Shown: positions 10,766-19,430, counted from the first letter of the stretch. The stretch: DNA of 64,000 bases from Orlajensenia flava (GCF_004801905.1 NZ_SSSN01000012.1:1-64000); one strand, 5' to 3'. Made by a program: numbers and translations. Notes: generated by a model not told the origin, from the sequence alone.

Positions 10766-12061
10766 ATGGCGCTCGGTCTACCGGATCATCTGGCTGACGA
10801 CACCCTCAATCGCGCCCTGGCCAGGGCGGCTCACCTGTTCGGATCGGTGTGTCTCATCGGGGCTCTCGTAGCAGCCATAGCGCTGAGTGCCGCGCGCCCG
10901 ACCGAGGCGCTCTGGCCCACGGTCATCGCGCTGGTGCCGATGGGACTCCTGCTGGCGACCCTCGCCACCAATCGCACATCGCTCGCGGCGACCGGCTACC
11001 TCGTGATCGGCGGATTGTCTAGCTTCGTCTACACCGTGACGATCTTCGGCGACCGGACGGCCTTCCCCTCCAGCAGCATGTTGATCGTCGCCCTTCCGGC
11101 GATGGCGCTCGTGATGGTCGGAGCAACAGGAGTCGGCTCGGCCCGAGGCGTTCTGTGGGCCACCGGCGGACTGCTGGTGGGCGAAGGGGCCATCATCGCA
11201 GCGTGCCTCGTGACGGGGCAGACGTATCGCCTCGACTGGTTCGTTCCGCTCACCTACCTCTTCCTCGTGAGCGTGCTGTTCCTCGAGGCGGTCAACCGAC
11301 GCGTGAATCGTGCGGCGCAACCGTCCATCCTGCGCGCCGCCCGGGACAACAACGCGTTCGCCCTCCGCCGCGATCTCGAGGCCCGCGCCACCTCGCTCAT
11401 GCATGACACCGTCCTCAGCCACCTCATCAGCATCGCCGCGGCGGAGCCGGGACCGCTCGACCCACGGATGCGCTCGCTCGTCTCACGCGACCTCGACGGG
11501 CTGGTCGGCGGAGACTGGCTGGTCAGCCAGGAGGCCGCGTATGCGGCGTCCGCGCAGGAATGGGCCGCGACGCCGTTGGCCGACTCCATCGATGCGGCTC
11601 GGCTGGGCGGCCTCCGGGTCGACGTCGCCGGCGACCGGCAGGTCGTCGCCATTCTGCCGTCGGACACCGCCGCCGCGCTCGGGCTGGCCGTGCGCCAGTG
11701 TCTCGCCAACGTCGAACGGCATGCCGGCGTCGATCGGGTCGAGATCGCCATCATGGCGACGGATGGCGAGGTCTCCGTCATGGTCGCCGATGCCGGCGCC
11801 GGTTTCACGCCCACCGAGCAGACCTCGCACATCGGCCTGCGTCACTCCATCCGCCAGCGCATCGTCGACGTGGGCGGCGAGGTCCAGGTGTGGTCGAGCC
11901 CCGGCGAGGGAACCTCGGTCATGCTGACCGTTCCCCGCACCACCGTTCTGCGCACCGGGACCGCATCCGTCGCCGCGATCACCGGCGTCCACCCGGGCGG
12001 TGCCGGCTCGATCACCGGCCCGCTCGATGCCGGGGATGCACGACAAGACGTCGGCCTGTGA
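10766..12061 (+). CDS. NarL-type sensor histidine kinase
   Basis: 431-residue membrane kinase. Residues 20-175 hold about five to six hydrophobic segments with little extracytoplasmic sequence, suggesting a membrane or intramembrane signal. The phosphoacceptor region is SLMHDTVLSHL with His213, like the HisKA_3 H-box. The ATPase domain has the N-box region LAVRQCLANVERHAG, the G1 box VADAGAGF and the G2-like GLRHSIRQRI plus SSPGEGTSV. Start ATG 10766 is preceded by a strong GGGGGAGGGG. It overlaps the next gene by four bases (GTGA), and a response regulator gene follows that one, so all three probably form one operon. Confidence 0.88.
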   Translation: MALGLPDHLADDTLNRALARAAHLFGSVCLIGALVAAIALSAARPTEALWPTVIALVPMGLLLATLATNRTSLAATGYLVIGGLSSFVYTVTIFGDRTAFPSSSMLIVALPAMALVMVGATGVGSARGVLWATGGLLVGEGAIIAACLVTGQTYRLDWFVPLTYLFLVSVLFLEAVNRRVNRAAQPSILRAARDNNAFALRRDLEARATSLMHDTVLSHLISIAAAEPGPLDPRMRSLVSRDLDGLVGGDWLVSQEAAYAASAQEWAATPLADSIDAARLGGLRVDVAGDRQVVAILPSDTAAALGLAVRQCLANVERHAGVDRVEIAIMATDGEVSVMVADAGAGFTPTEQTSHIGLRHSIRQRIVDVGGEVQVWSSPGEGTSVMLTVPRTTVLRTGTASVAAITGVHPGGAGSITGPLDAGDARQDVGL

Positions 12062-13242
12062 ACCCGTTCACGCGTGTCTCCTACTCCCGTCCGTCCGGGT
12101 CGTCCTGGTTGGTCAGCCCGCAACGCCTCGATCCGCTCGGCACGCTCGCGGCGTGGCCGTTCACGGCAGCGGCGAGCGTCGTCGCCGTCGGGTACGCGGT
12201 GGTGGCGACCGTCGTGCAGTGGAACCAGGTGGTGGACCCGGCTGCGGCGATCGGCGCGGTGGTGGTCGTCGCCATCACATGGGCGCTCGTGATCGCCGGC
12301 GCTCGCCCGGCTGGCGCGCCGATGCTGGCCGGAACCGGCATCGCCGCCGTCATCCTGGCCTTCTGCGCGGCCATCCTCGAGACCGCCAGCCGGTTGGGGC
12401 GCAACGAACTGCTGCAGGACGACTTCGGGCCCCTTCTGCTCGGACTCCTGCTCGTCACGCTGTCGCCCTACCGCCCGGCGGCGAGCATCGTGGTCGCCGC
12501 CGCGGCGTCGGCCGTGGGACTGAGCCTGCTCGTGTGGCCTCAGGCCGCTTCGCTGGCGGTGCAGGTGCCGTTCGCCGAGTACGTCGTCGTGGTGACGGTG
12601 CCGGTGCTCGCCCTCGGCCTGGCCGGGGCGGCGTTCGGCGAGCAGTTCGCCCGCAGCGTGCAGTTGTGGCAGCGAACGGCCACCCGAGCGGTGCTGGCCG
12701 CCGACCTGGATGAACGGCGTGGCGTCGCGCGATCCGTCCAGCAGGAGCAGGTGACCCTGCTCTCTCGCGACGCACTGCCGTTCCTGCTGCGGGTCGTCGC
12801 TGCGGATGAGGTGAGTACGGCCGACGTCGATCGGGCGCGTGAGCTCTCCCGCGCCCTGCGTGGAACCCTCGTCGAGGAGCTCGATCGCAGTTGGCTCGAT
12901 GACCTCGTCGAACGCCAACGCTCCCGGCGCTCGCAGGTGCCGCTCGTGACCGATCCTGCCGGTCGCGCGTCGACGATGGGCGCGGAGCAGCGGGCGGCGT
13001 TCACCGCGCTCGTGCTCGGCCTGTGCGATCACCCTGATGTCGACGCGGTGTCCGTGTCCATCGATACGACGACGGATGACCGCAGCCGGGTGCGGGTGAA
13101 CGCGTCCACGGCCCTGCGCGGGCGCGGCATCAATCGCCTGGTGAAGCAGTACGTCAGCGTCATCCGCGTTCTCTTTCTGGGGGTGCGCTGCAACTGGGCC
13201 GAAACAGACCTGACGGTACAATTCGACTATGTCGGGTCGTGA
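12058..13242 (+). CDS. Kinase-like membrane protein with a degenerate catalytic half
   Basis: 394 residues starting at GTG 12058, inside the stop of the upstream kinase. Six hydrophobic segments (about residues 28-205) are followed by a helical region (RRGVARSVQQEQVTLLSRDALPFL) in the place of a dimerisation domain; where a kinase has its His, there is none. The last 100 residues have the same order of strands and helices as an ATPase domain (AFTALVLGLCDHPDVDAVSVSID) but no N-box Asn and no DxGxG. I read it as a partner or pseudokinase of the adjacent two-component pair. It could also be an unrelated membrane sensor. It overlaps the regulator gene by 14 bases. Confidence 0.75.
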   Translation: MNPFTRVSYSRPSGSSWLVSPQRLDPLGTLAAWPFTAAASVVAVGYAVVATVVQWNQVVDPAAAIGAVVVVAITWALVIAGARPAGAPMLAGTGIAAVILAFCAAILETASRLGRNELLQDDFGPLLLGLLLVTLSPYRPAASIVVAAAASAVGLSLLVWPQAASLAVQVPFAEYVVVVTVPVLALGLAGAAFGEQFARSVQLWQRTATRAVLAADLDERRGVARSVQQEQVTLLSRDALPFLLRVVAADEVSTADVDRARELSRALRGTLVEELDRSWLDDLVERQRSRRSQVPLVTDPAGRASTMGAEQRAAFTALVLGLCDHPDVDAVSVSIDTTTDDRSRVRVNASTALRGRGINRLVKQYVSVIRVLFLGVRCNWAETDLTVQFDYVGS

Positions 13243-13897
13243 GGCGGTCTGGGGAACTCACCCCGTGCGCGTCGGCCTGCTCGACGACCACGAACTGCTG
13301 CTCGACTCGATGTCGAGCTGGATCCGTGAGAACGCGCCCGACTTCCGTCTGTCGCTGACCGCCCCGCGATGGGTCGACTTCGTGCGCAGCGAGGCCTTCC
13401 CGGTCGACCTCGTCATCATGGATTTCCAGCTCGTCGAGCCGGTCTCGATCGAAGCGCGCATCCGCACCTGTCGTGCGGCCGGCTGCAAGGTGGTGGTCAT
13501 CAGCGCCCTCGACACCGATGATGCCCGCGAGCGCGCCACCGTTGCGGGAGCGATCGCCTTCGTGGGCAAGAGCGTGCCGATGAAGTCGATGATCGGCACC
13601 GTGCGGGCGGCCTTGCGGATGCCGGAGCCGAACGGCGACTCCGTTCAACTCGCTCCCGGTAGTGGACGGGTGAGCCCGGTGAACGGTCCTCACCTGAGTC
13701 TCGGCGAGACGCAAGCCCTGCGGCTCTACGTGAGCGGGCTCTCCACGGCGGAGGTGGCCGCGCGGATGCACGTCAAGTACGAGACGGCCAAGACCTACCT
13801 CCGCCGGGTGCGGGAGAAGTACCAGAAGGCCGGGAGGCCGGCCAGCCGCAAGGTCGACCTCATCCGACGTGCGGCCGAGGACGGGCACCTGGAGTAG
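13229..13897 (+). CDS. LuxR/NarL-type response regulator
   Basis: 222 residues. The receiver domain has the acidic pair Asp19-Asp20 (VGLLDDHELL), the predicted phosphorylation site Asp65 in LVIMDFQL, Ser93 in VISALD and the conserved Lys114 in FVGKSVP, so it looks fully functional. A linker leads to a C-terminal LuxR helix-turn-helix (about 155-215: SLGETQALRLYVSGLSTAEVAARM, then VKYETAKTYLRRVREKY). It starts at ATG 13229 inside the end of the kinase-like gene, so the three proteins are probably made together. Target genes are unknown; the EPS locus begins 1.3 kb downstream. Confidence 0.92.
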   Translation: MSGREAVWGTHPVRVGLLDDHELLLDSMSSWIRENAPDFRLSLTAPRWVDFVRSEAFPVDLVIMDFQLVEPVSIEARIRTCRAAGCKVVVISALDTDDARERATVAGAIAFVGKSVPMKSMIGTVRAALRMPEPNGDSVQLAPGSGRVSPVNGPHLSLGETQALRLYVSGLSTAEVAARMHVKYETAKTYLRRVREKYQKAGRPASRKVDLIRRAAEDGHLE

Positions 13898-13944
13898 CGT
13901 GTTCCGAGCCGCATCCGGCACGGAACCAGGAGAGATCACGCCCC

Positions 13945-14553
13945 ATGGCCAAGCTGTACTTCCGCTACGGGGCGATGAACTCCGGCAAGAGCACCGCCTT
14001 GCTGCAGGCGGCGTTCAACTACGAGGAGCGCGGGCACCGGGTGCTTCTGGCCAAGCCCGCCGTCGACACCAGGGGTGACCTCGACATCCTCTCCCGGCTC
14101 GGCGTCACGCGCGCCGTCGACTTCGTGCTGGCGCCGCAGACGGATGCCTACGCCGCCTTCCAGCAGCACCGCTCGGCCGTGCTCACCGAATCGGCCCGCG
14201 ACGTGAGCTGCCTGCTGGTCGACGAGGCGCAGTTCCTCACGTCAGATCAGGTCGACGACCTGCTGCGCATCGCCATCCTCGAGGACGTGCCGGTACTGGC
14301 GTACGGCATCCGCACCGACTTCCTCACCGTCGCCTTCCCCGGCAGCCGCCGCCTGCTCGAGATCGCCCACAGCCTCGAGGAGTTGAAGACCATCTGCCGG
14401 TGCGGGCGCAAGGCCATCTTCAACGCTCGCAAGGTGGACGGGCGCTTCGTCTTCGATGGAGCCCAAGTGGCCATCGACGGCGTCGACGTCACCTACGAGT
14501 CGCTGTGCGCCGCGTGCTACCTCCAGGAGTCGGCTGGCCGGCTCGGGCGCTGA
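13945..14553 (+). CDS. tdk: Thymidine kinase
   Basis: Salvage enzyme that phosphorylates thymidine with ATP. The 202 residues have the type II thymidine kinase features: Walker A GAMNSGKST (9-17), Walker B-like LLVDEAQFL, the conserved AYGIRTDF loop, and the zinc-binding lasso with cysteines in CRCGRKA and LCAACY. Start ATG 13945 follows AGGAGAG. The 3' end overlaps, on the opposite strand, the last 65 bases of the VanZ-like gene. Confidence 0.95.
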   Translation: MAKLYFRYGAMNSGKSTALLQAAFNYEERGHRVLLAKPAVDTRGDLDILSRLGVTRAVDFVLAPQTDAYAAFQQHRSAVLTESARDVSCLLVDEAQFLTSDQVDDLLRIAILEDVPVLAYGIRTDFLTVAFPGSRRLLEIAHSLEELKTICRCGRKAIFNARKVDGRFVFDGAQVAIDGVDVTYESLCAACYLQESAGRLGR

Positions 14554-15007
14554 GGTCGCCTGATCGGTTTCTGGACCTGCTCCGGGTCTCGATGATGGTC
14601 GCTGTGGTGGCGACGGTCAGCAGCGCACCGATCAGGGTTCCCGTGGAATTGGCCAGGACATCCCATCCACTCGCCGTCCGATCCGCCAGGAAGATCCCTT
14701 GGCCGAGTTCGATCAGCGACGAGACGAGGATGCCGATGACGACCGACATCCACCACCGCCGCGAGCCGAGGAGAACCGTGAGGAACACGCCGAGCGGCAG
14801 GAAGAGCACGACGTTGGCTGTCCACTCGATGCGGGCGTAGGTGATCGCATCCATGCCGATGGAGTGCGCCCAGGCGATGAACTCCGAGATCCGTCCGTCG
14901 ACGGGGCGGTCGACAGGGATCGGCCAGAAGGCGATGAACGCGAGGGCGATGAGGTAGACCGCGAATCCGGCGCTTGCCAGGACGACTCGCGGTGTGGTCT
15001 GCCTCAT
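14489..15007 (-). CDS. VanZ-like membrane protein
   Basis: 172 residues with four hydrophobic helices and the VanZ-family pattern: FWPIPVDRPVDGRISEF after helix 1, WTANVVLFLPLGVFLTVL in the second, and SLIELGQGIFLADRTASGWDVLANSTGTLIGAL in the last two. VanZ proteins are linked to low-level teicoplanin resistance, but most members have no known role. The start is ATG 15007; a longer frame upstream has no supporting signal. The C-terminal tail (about 30 residues, Arg/Ser/Thr rich) is coded over the end of tdk on the other strand, an uncommon 65-base convergent overlap. Confidence 0.85.
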   Translation of the reverse strand: MRQTTPRVVLASAGFAVYLIALAFIAFWPIPVDRPVDGRISEFIAWAHSIGMDAITYARIEWTANVVLFLPLGVFLTVLLGSRRWWMSVVIGILVSSLIELGQGIFLADRTASGWDVLANSTGTLIGALLTVATTATIIETRSRSRNRSGDLSARAGQPTPGGSTRRTATRR

Positions 15008-15077
15008 CCCCCGAGGATAACCGCGCGCAGGCGGGCGAGAGCGGTGTGACGGTTGTGTAAACACTTGGTCGCATCCC

Positions 15078-15106
15078 TTCGCGCCCGTTGCGCCGCTTTG
15101 TAGAGT
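15078..15106 (+). promoter_or_regulatory. Candidate promoter for the secreted hydrolase gene
   Basis: TTCGCG (15078-15083), a 17-base spacer and TAGAGT (15101-15106) form a plausible housekeeping promoter, about 60 bases before the gene at 15171. Confidence 0.4.
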
Positions 15107-15170
15107 CGAGCTGCCGTGGGCCGAGGGCGCCCCATGTCGATCCGCTTCCCCCACCGAGTGGAGTGACACG

Positions 15171-16067
15171 ATGACCGCGACAGAAGACCCGACAACCCCG
15201 CTGGTGCGACGCCGCACCATCATCATCGGAGCGGCGGCCGGACTCGTGACCGGCGCGTTGTCGACGACGGTCGCCTTCGCCGCTCCCGTTTACTCTCCCG
15301 TTCCCAAACTCCCCTACGAGATCAGCCGCGCGGACACCCGAACAACCCGGCGCGGCAAGCTTTCCTACGAGGCCGTCGACGTGTTGATCGCGGGCGACCG
15401 CACCCGTATCTTCGTTCCCCACGCGACTCCTCCCGGCCAGAAGACCGCGGCCGGCGTGCTGTGGCTGTACCACGCCAACGGCAGCGACTACACCTCCATC
15501 GACGGCGCCTACAAGTACGGGGCGGAGCTCGCGGTGGATCGCGGGGCGGTCGTCGTCTGCCCGAACTACGGGGGCAGCCTGTGGACCAGCCAGCCGTCGC
15601 TGACCGCGCAGGTCAACGCGTCGAAGTACATGTCCGCAGTGTGGAAGATCGGCGTCAGTTTCCTGCGGGCGAACTCGGGCGGCGGCTCGCTGATGACCTA
15701 CGCCTACGGCCGAAGGATGGTTCCGGCCTTGCGCGGAATGTACCTGGCCAACGCCACCTACGACATGGAGGACCTGTACGACCGCGATCCGCGTGTGCCA
15801 CCGGTGTACGGGAACAGCCGCAGCGCGATGCTGGCCACGAACCCGGCCGCCCTGCCGCAGTCATCGTGGAGCGGAGCGCGCATGAAGGTGGTGGCCTCGC
15901 AGCTGGACGTGCTGGTTCCGCCCGACCGGCACGGCGTCGCGCTCGCCAACAGAGCGCGGCCGGTCGCGAGCGACGTGATCGTCCAGTATCACAACGAGGG
16001 TCACACCGTCCCGGGTTGGACCCAGGAGGACATGATCACGACGTTCGCCGGCTGGCTCGACGTCTGA
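15171..16067 (+). CDS. Exported alpha/beta hydrolase-like protein
   Basis: 298 residues. The N-terminus has VRRRTIIIGAAAGLVTGALS followed by a hydrophobic core and AFAAP, a signal peptide that may use the Tat pathway because of the adjacent arginines. The rest has the alpha/beta hydrolase order: WLYHANGSDY, a nucleophile-elbow-like RANSGGGSLM, an acid loop ASQLDVLVPPDRHG and the histidine in YHNEGHTVPGW. The substrate is unknown. It is the first gene of the EPS region, next to a CHAP-like and a lyase-like gene on the other strand, so a role in processing or releasing polymer is possible. Start ATG 15171 with GAGTGGAG upstream. Confidence 0.72.
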   Translation: MTATEDPTTPLVRRRTIIIGAAAGLVTGALSTTVAFAAPVYSPVPKLPYEISRADTRTTRRGKLSYEAVDVLIAGDRTRIFVPHATPPGQKTAAGVLWLYHANGSDYTSIDGAYKYGAELAVDRGAVVVCPNYGGSLWTSQPSLTAQVNASKYMSAVWKIGVSFLRANSGGGSLMTYAYGRRMVPALRGMYLANATYDMEDLYDRDPRVPPVYGNSRSAMLATNPAALPQSSWSGARMKVVASQLDVLVPPDRHGVALANRARPVASDVIVQYHNEGHTVPGWTQEDMITTFAGWLDV

Positions 16068-16068
16068 G

Positions 16069-16734
16069 TCAGGACGCCGCGCGATACGCCGGATAGGCGT
16101 AGACGACGTCGCCGTCCCACGGCTGGCCGTACAGCCGCACGAAGGTGCGATCCGGGGGCAGATCACCGGGCACGTCGCCCTCGACGGTGTGGGTGCCCCC
16201 CGCTCCGACCGCGTCCACGAATCCCACGTGGTAGACGCTGTCCGGCGTTCCCGCCGTGTAGAAGATGAGGGCGCCCTCGCGCGCCTCGCCCCCCGTCATG
16301 CCCGCTGCGGCGAAGCGGTCGTGCAGGGCCTGAGGAGCGAGAGCCGTCGCATCGACGTTGCCGCGGAGCAGCCAGAGCGCGAATGCGGACGCCCAGGCGC
16401 CGACGTCACCGACCGGCGACGCCTGCCACGGACTCCCGGCGAACTGCCTGCCGGCGCTGGCCGCGGCATCCGCGCGCACCTCCGCCATCGTGCGGGTCGG
16501 TCCGGATGCGGGCGTGGGCGTCGCGGAGGGTGTAACGGCGGCATCCACGGCGACCGGGCGATCGCCGGCGCCGATCGCCAGCGCGCCCGCAACCCCCGCA
16601 CCGACGATGCCGACGCCCGAGACGATCAGTGCCCGCCGCGAGAGGCCGGAGCGCGCACGCGGCAGGCCGGGGGATGTCGTCCGCGTGACATCCCGGATCT
16701 CGCCGTCGCCCGTGCTCTCGCTCCTCCGCGTCAT
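16069..16734 (-). CDS. Exported CHAP-like protein lacking the catalytic cysteine
   Basis: 221 residues. A hydrophobic signal or anchor (about 38-60: LSRRALIVSGVGIVGAGVAGALAIG) is followed by a Ser/Thr/Pro linker and a C-terminal domain with the order of a CHAP amidase: helix GAWASAFALWLLRG, then REGALIFYTAG, then VYHVGFVDAV and HTVEGDVPGD. In active CHAP enzymes a Cys sits in the helix just after the first Trp; here it is Ala. The His (YHVG) is kept. It may therefore be a binding protein rather than a peptidase; the fold call itself is inferred by eye. Start ATG 16734 overlaps the stop of the upstream lyase-like gene by four bases (ATGA). Confidence 0.65.
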   Translation of the reverse strand: MTRRSESTGDGEIRDVTRTTSPGLPRARSGLSRRALIVSGVGIVGAGVAGALAIGAGDRPVAVDAAVTPSATPTPASGPTRTMAEVRADAAASAGRQFAGSPWQASPVGDVGAWASAFALWLLRGNVDATALAPQALHDRFAAAGMTGGEAREGALIFYTAGTPDSVYHVGFVDAVGAGGTHTVEGDVPGDLPPDRTFVRLYGQPWDGDVVYAYPAYRAAS

Positions 16735-17879
16735 GGTCGCGCCCCGCTCCGATACGAGCCGGGATCCGCTTCTTGGACCGTCTTGGCGATCTTGTGCCCG
16801 GTCTGCCACATCGTCACCACGGGAATGCGGCCCGCCACGCGGTAGATCTGCATGTCGGTGCGGAACGCTTCGGAGTCGGCGCGGAAGAGCACCCTCGGCA
16901 GCCGCATCGAGCCGTTCACGAACGGCACTTGGCGCACCGCCGTGCCGGTGCCCTGATTGACGTAGGTCTCGATCCAGCCGCGGTCCAGCGATTGGGACAC
17001 GTGGATGCGGAGCACGACATCCGTCCAGCGTCCCCGTCGATACGGGAGCGAGAGATAGGGGTAGGGATCTCCCGCGTTCAACTCGTTGCCACGGATGACG
17101 AACTCGTCCAACGGATCGCTCGGCCCCCAGCGGTTGGCATGGAGGAGGAGAGGCGACCCCTGGTCGTACGGCGGCCCGTAGAACTGGAAGATGGCGATGT
17201 AGCCGGTGGCGTCGTGTCCGTTCGGATTGGCCGGATCGTCCTTGGGATAGACGGTGGGGAAGTCGTCCGATGGCATGTAGGCGAACCCGACGCAGAACTC
17301 GTCGCCCTCGACGATGTTGCGCCGGCTCGAGGACTGGAACCGCACCGTCGTGCTGGTCGGCTGTTCTTTGTCGTAGCGTGCGCTGTCGGGCACCGAGACC
17401 TTGAGCACGCGGCGGGCCTTTCCGAGGACCGGGTCATCGACCAACTGGGCGTACGCCGCGCCCACGACGGCGCCGTGTCCGCTCCTCCATTGGTCGATCG
17501 TTCCGCTGTAGTCGGCCGCCCAGCCGAGTTCGCTCCTCCAACCGCCGACGGGCAGCCCCGATCCTGAGCGACGGTTCGCCGTGCCGACGCCGATGTAACC
17601 CGACTTGATCACCACGCTGTCCACGACCGCCCTCGCGCGGATCCAGAACACGCTGTCCGAGGGCGTCTGCGACCCGTCAAGGAACTTCTTGCGCGTGTCC
17701 CACGTGACGGAGTACACGCCCGGCGATGTCGCGGTGGCCTCGAGGGTGCCGTATTCCGGCACGCCGATGATGATGACGACCTTGCCGATCGACGAGTACC
17801 CCGTGATGCGCGCCGACACCGTGACCACGCCGGACACGCGGGCACCGGTGACCGGTGAGATGATCTCGATCTTCGCCAT
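16731..17879 (-). CDS. Polysaccharide lyase-like protein (heparin lyase I type) with N-terminal Ig-like domain
   Basis: 382 residues. Residues 1-100 form an Ig-like beta domain (ISPVTGARVSGVVTVSARITG, then GVYSVTWDTRK). Residues 115-375 have a jelly-roll lectin-like pattern with WRSELGWAADYSG, HDATGYIAIFQFYGPPY and PYRRGRWTDVVLRIHVS, resembling the polysaccharide lyase family that includes heparin lyase I (by memory of the fold, not a search). There is no signal peptide or membrane segment, odd for a polymer-cleaving enzyme. A GTG three bases upstream (17882) is an alternative start. It is coupled to the CHAP-like gene and lies beside ugd, which makes the uronic acid such lyases attack. Confidence 0.65.
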   Translation of the reverse strand: MAKIEIISPVTGARVSGVVTVSARITGYSSIGKVVIIIGVPEYGTLEATATSPGVYSVTWDTRKKFLDGSQTPSDSVFWIRARAVVDSVVIKSGYIGVGTANRRSGSGLPVGGWRSELGWAADYSGTIDQWRSGHGAVVGAAYAQLVDDPVLGKARRVLKVSVPDSARYDKEQPTSTTVRFQSSSRRNIVEGDEFCVGFAYMPSDDFPTVYPKDDPANPNGHDATGYIAIFQFYGPPYDQGSPLLLHANRWGPSDPLDEFVIRGNELNAGDPYPYLSLPYRRGRWTDVVLRIHVSQSLDRGWIETYVNQGTGTAVRQVPFVNGSMRLPRVLFRADSEAFRTDMQIYRVAGRIPVVTMWQTGHKIAKTVQEADPGSYRSGARP

Positions 17880-17903
17880 CACGCCCCCCGTTCGGCCACC
17901 GAG

Positions 17904-19220
17904 TCAGGGACGGCCGAGTCCGTGATACTCCCAGCCATCGGCGCGCCAGCCGACGGCGTCGAGGCAGTTTCTCCCGTCGATCACGACCTTACGCTTCACC
18001 CGTGCGCCCGCGAAGGCCGGATCCATGTGCCGGTACTCGTTCCACTCCGTCACGAGCACGACGAGGTCGGCCCCCTCCAGCGCGTCGGATACGTCCTCGA
18101 CGTAGTCCAATTGCGGATGGATGCGCCGGGAGTTGGCGATGGCCTCCGGGTCGGTGGCGACCACCTCGGCGCCGAGTCCCTTGAGGCGCACGGCGACATC
18201 GAGGGCCGGAGAATCGCGGATGTCGTCGGAGAACGGTTTGAAGGCGAGGCCGAGCACCGCGACGCGCTTGCCGTACGGCTGGCCGTCGAGAGCCTCGACG
18301 GCCAGGTCGACGACACGCTGCCGCCGACGCAGGTTGATCGCGTCGACCTCCTTGAGGAAGGCGACGGATTCCCCGCGCCCGAGCTCCTCCGCGCGCGCCG
18401 TGAACGCCCGGATGTCCTTCGGGAGACAGCCGCCGCCGAATCCGGCGCCCGCGCCGAGGAAGCGGCGGCCGATGCGCGCATCGAAGCCGATCGCATCGGC
18501 CAGCTGCGTGACGTCCGCGCCGGTCACCTCGGCGATTTCGGCCATCGCGTTGATGAACGAGATCTTCGTGGCGAGGAAGGCGTTGGCCGACACCTTGACG
18601 AGCTCGGCCGTCGCGTAGTCCGTGGTCACGAGCGGCGTGCCGGCGGCGAGAGCGGTCGCGTACACCTCGTCGAGCAGCTCGCGGGCGCGCTCGGCCGCTT
18701 CGCTCTCGGGTGGGAGGCCGTAGACCAGCCGGTCGGGGGTGATGGTGTCCTTGACCGCGAAGCCCTCGCGCAGGAACTCGGGATTCCAGGCGAGCATCGC
18801 GCCCGTGCCACTGCCCGCGATCCGCTCGGCGATTCTCGCCGCGGTGCCGACGGGAACGGTCGACTTGCCGGCCACGAGATCGCCGTCGGCGAGGTGGGGG
18901 AGGAGCCCGTCTATGGCAGCGTCGACGAAGCGGAGATCGGCCGCGTACGAGCCGGCGCGCTGCGGGGTGCCGACGGCGACGAAGTGCACGGCCGCACCCG
19001 CGGCATCCGCGATGTCGGTGCTGAACCGCAGCCGACCGGATTGGACGCCCGCAACGAGGATCTCCGGCAGGCCCGGCTCGAAGAAGGGAGCGCGCCCCTC
19101 CGACAGCGCCCCGACCTTGGCCGGGTCGACGTCGATGCCGATCACCTCATGGCCCAGTTCGGCCATGCTCGCGGCGTGCACGGCGCCGAGGTACCCGCAT
19201 CCGATGACGGAGATTTTCAC
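17904..19220 (-). CDS. UDP-glucose 6-dehydrogenase
   Basis: Oxidises UDP-glucose to UDP-glucuronate with two NAD, supplying the acidic sugar for capsule or EPS. 438 residues with the N-terminal NAD motif VIGCGYLGAVHAA, the signatures PFFEPGLPEIL and VGTPQ, KSTVPVGTA, WNPEFLREGFAV and the catalytic Cys265 in GFGGGCLPKD. The C-terminal domain contains LGLAFKPFSDDIRDSPAL. It starts with GTG at 19220 behind AAAGGG. It is divergent from the glycosyltransferase operon at 19431. Members acting on UDP-ManNAc exist, but the motifs fit the glucose enzyme best. Confidence 0.92.
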   Translation of the reverse strand: MKISVIGCGYLGAVHAASMAELGHEVIGIDVDPAKVGALSEGRAPFFEPGLPEILVAGVQSGRLRFSTDIADAAGAAVHFVAVGTPQRAGSYAADLRFVDAAIDGLLPHLADGDLVAGKSTVPVGTAARIAERIAGSGTGAMLAWNPEFLREGFAVKDTITPDRLVYGLPPESEAAERARELLDEVYATALAAGTPLVTTDYATAELVKVSANAFLATKISFINAMAEIAEVTGADVTQLADAIGFDARIGRRFLGAGAGFGGGCLPKDIRAFTARAEELGRGESVAFLKEVDAINLRRRQRVVDLAVEALDGQPYGKRVAVLGLAFKPFSDDIRDSPALDVAVRLKGLGAEVVATDPEAIANSRRIHPQLDYVEDVSDALEGADLVVLVTEWNEYRHMDPAFAGARVKRKVVIDGRNCLDAVGWRADGWEYHGLGRP

Positions 19221-19430
19221 AGTAGCCCTTTCGTCGTTCCCAGCTGGCGGTGCGGCTCTGCACGATGCTCCTGTTCAAGTTCTACCAAAGCGCATGATCG
19301 CTGTGTTACCCGCCAGTTACGAGTGGGAGTCCATCTGTGAACGTTACCGATTCCCGGCCGCCGAGCCGGATACTCTCGCTTCAGGCTCAGCGTCGTTCCC
19401 GCCCAGGACACCTCCCGAGAGGAATGACGC
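19221..19430. promoter_or_regulatory. Divergent promoter region between ugd and the first EPS operon
   Basis: 210 bases without a gene. It holds GATACTCT near 19369-19376, a possible -10 for the rightward operon, and an 11-base sequence GTGAACGTTAC (19337-19347) that recurs with one change at 25954-25964, upstream of the second EPS block. Confidence 0.4.
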
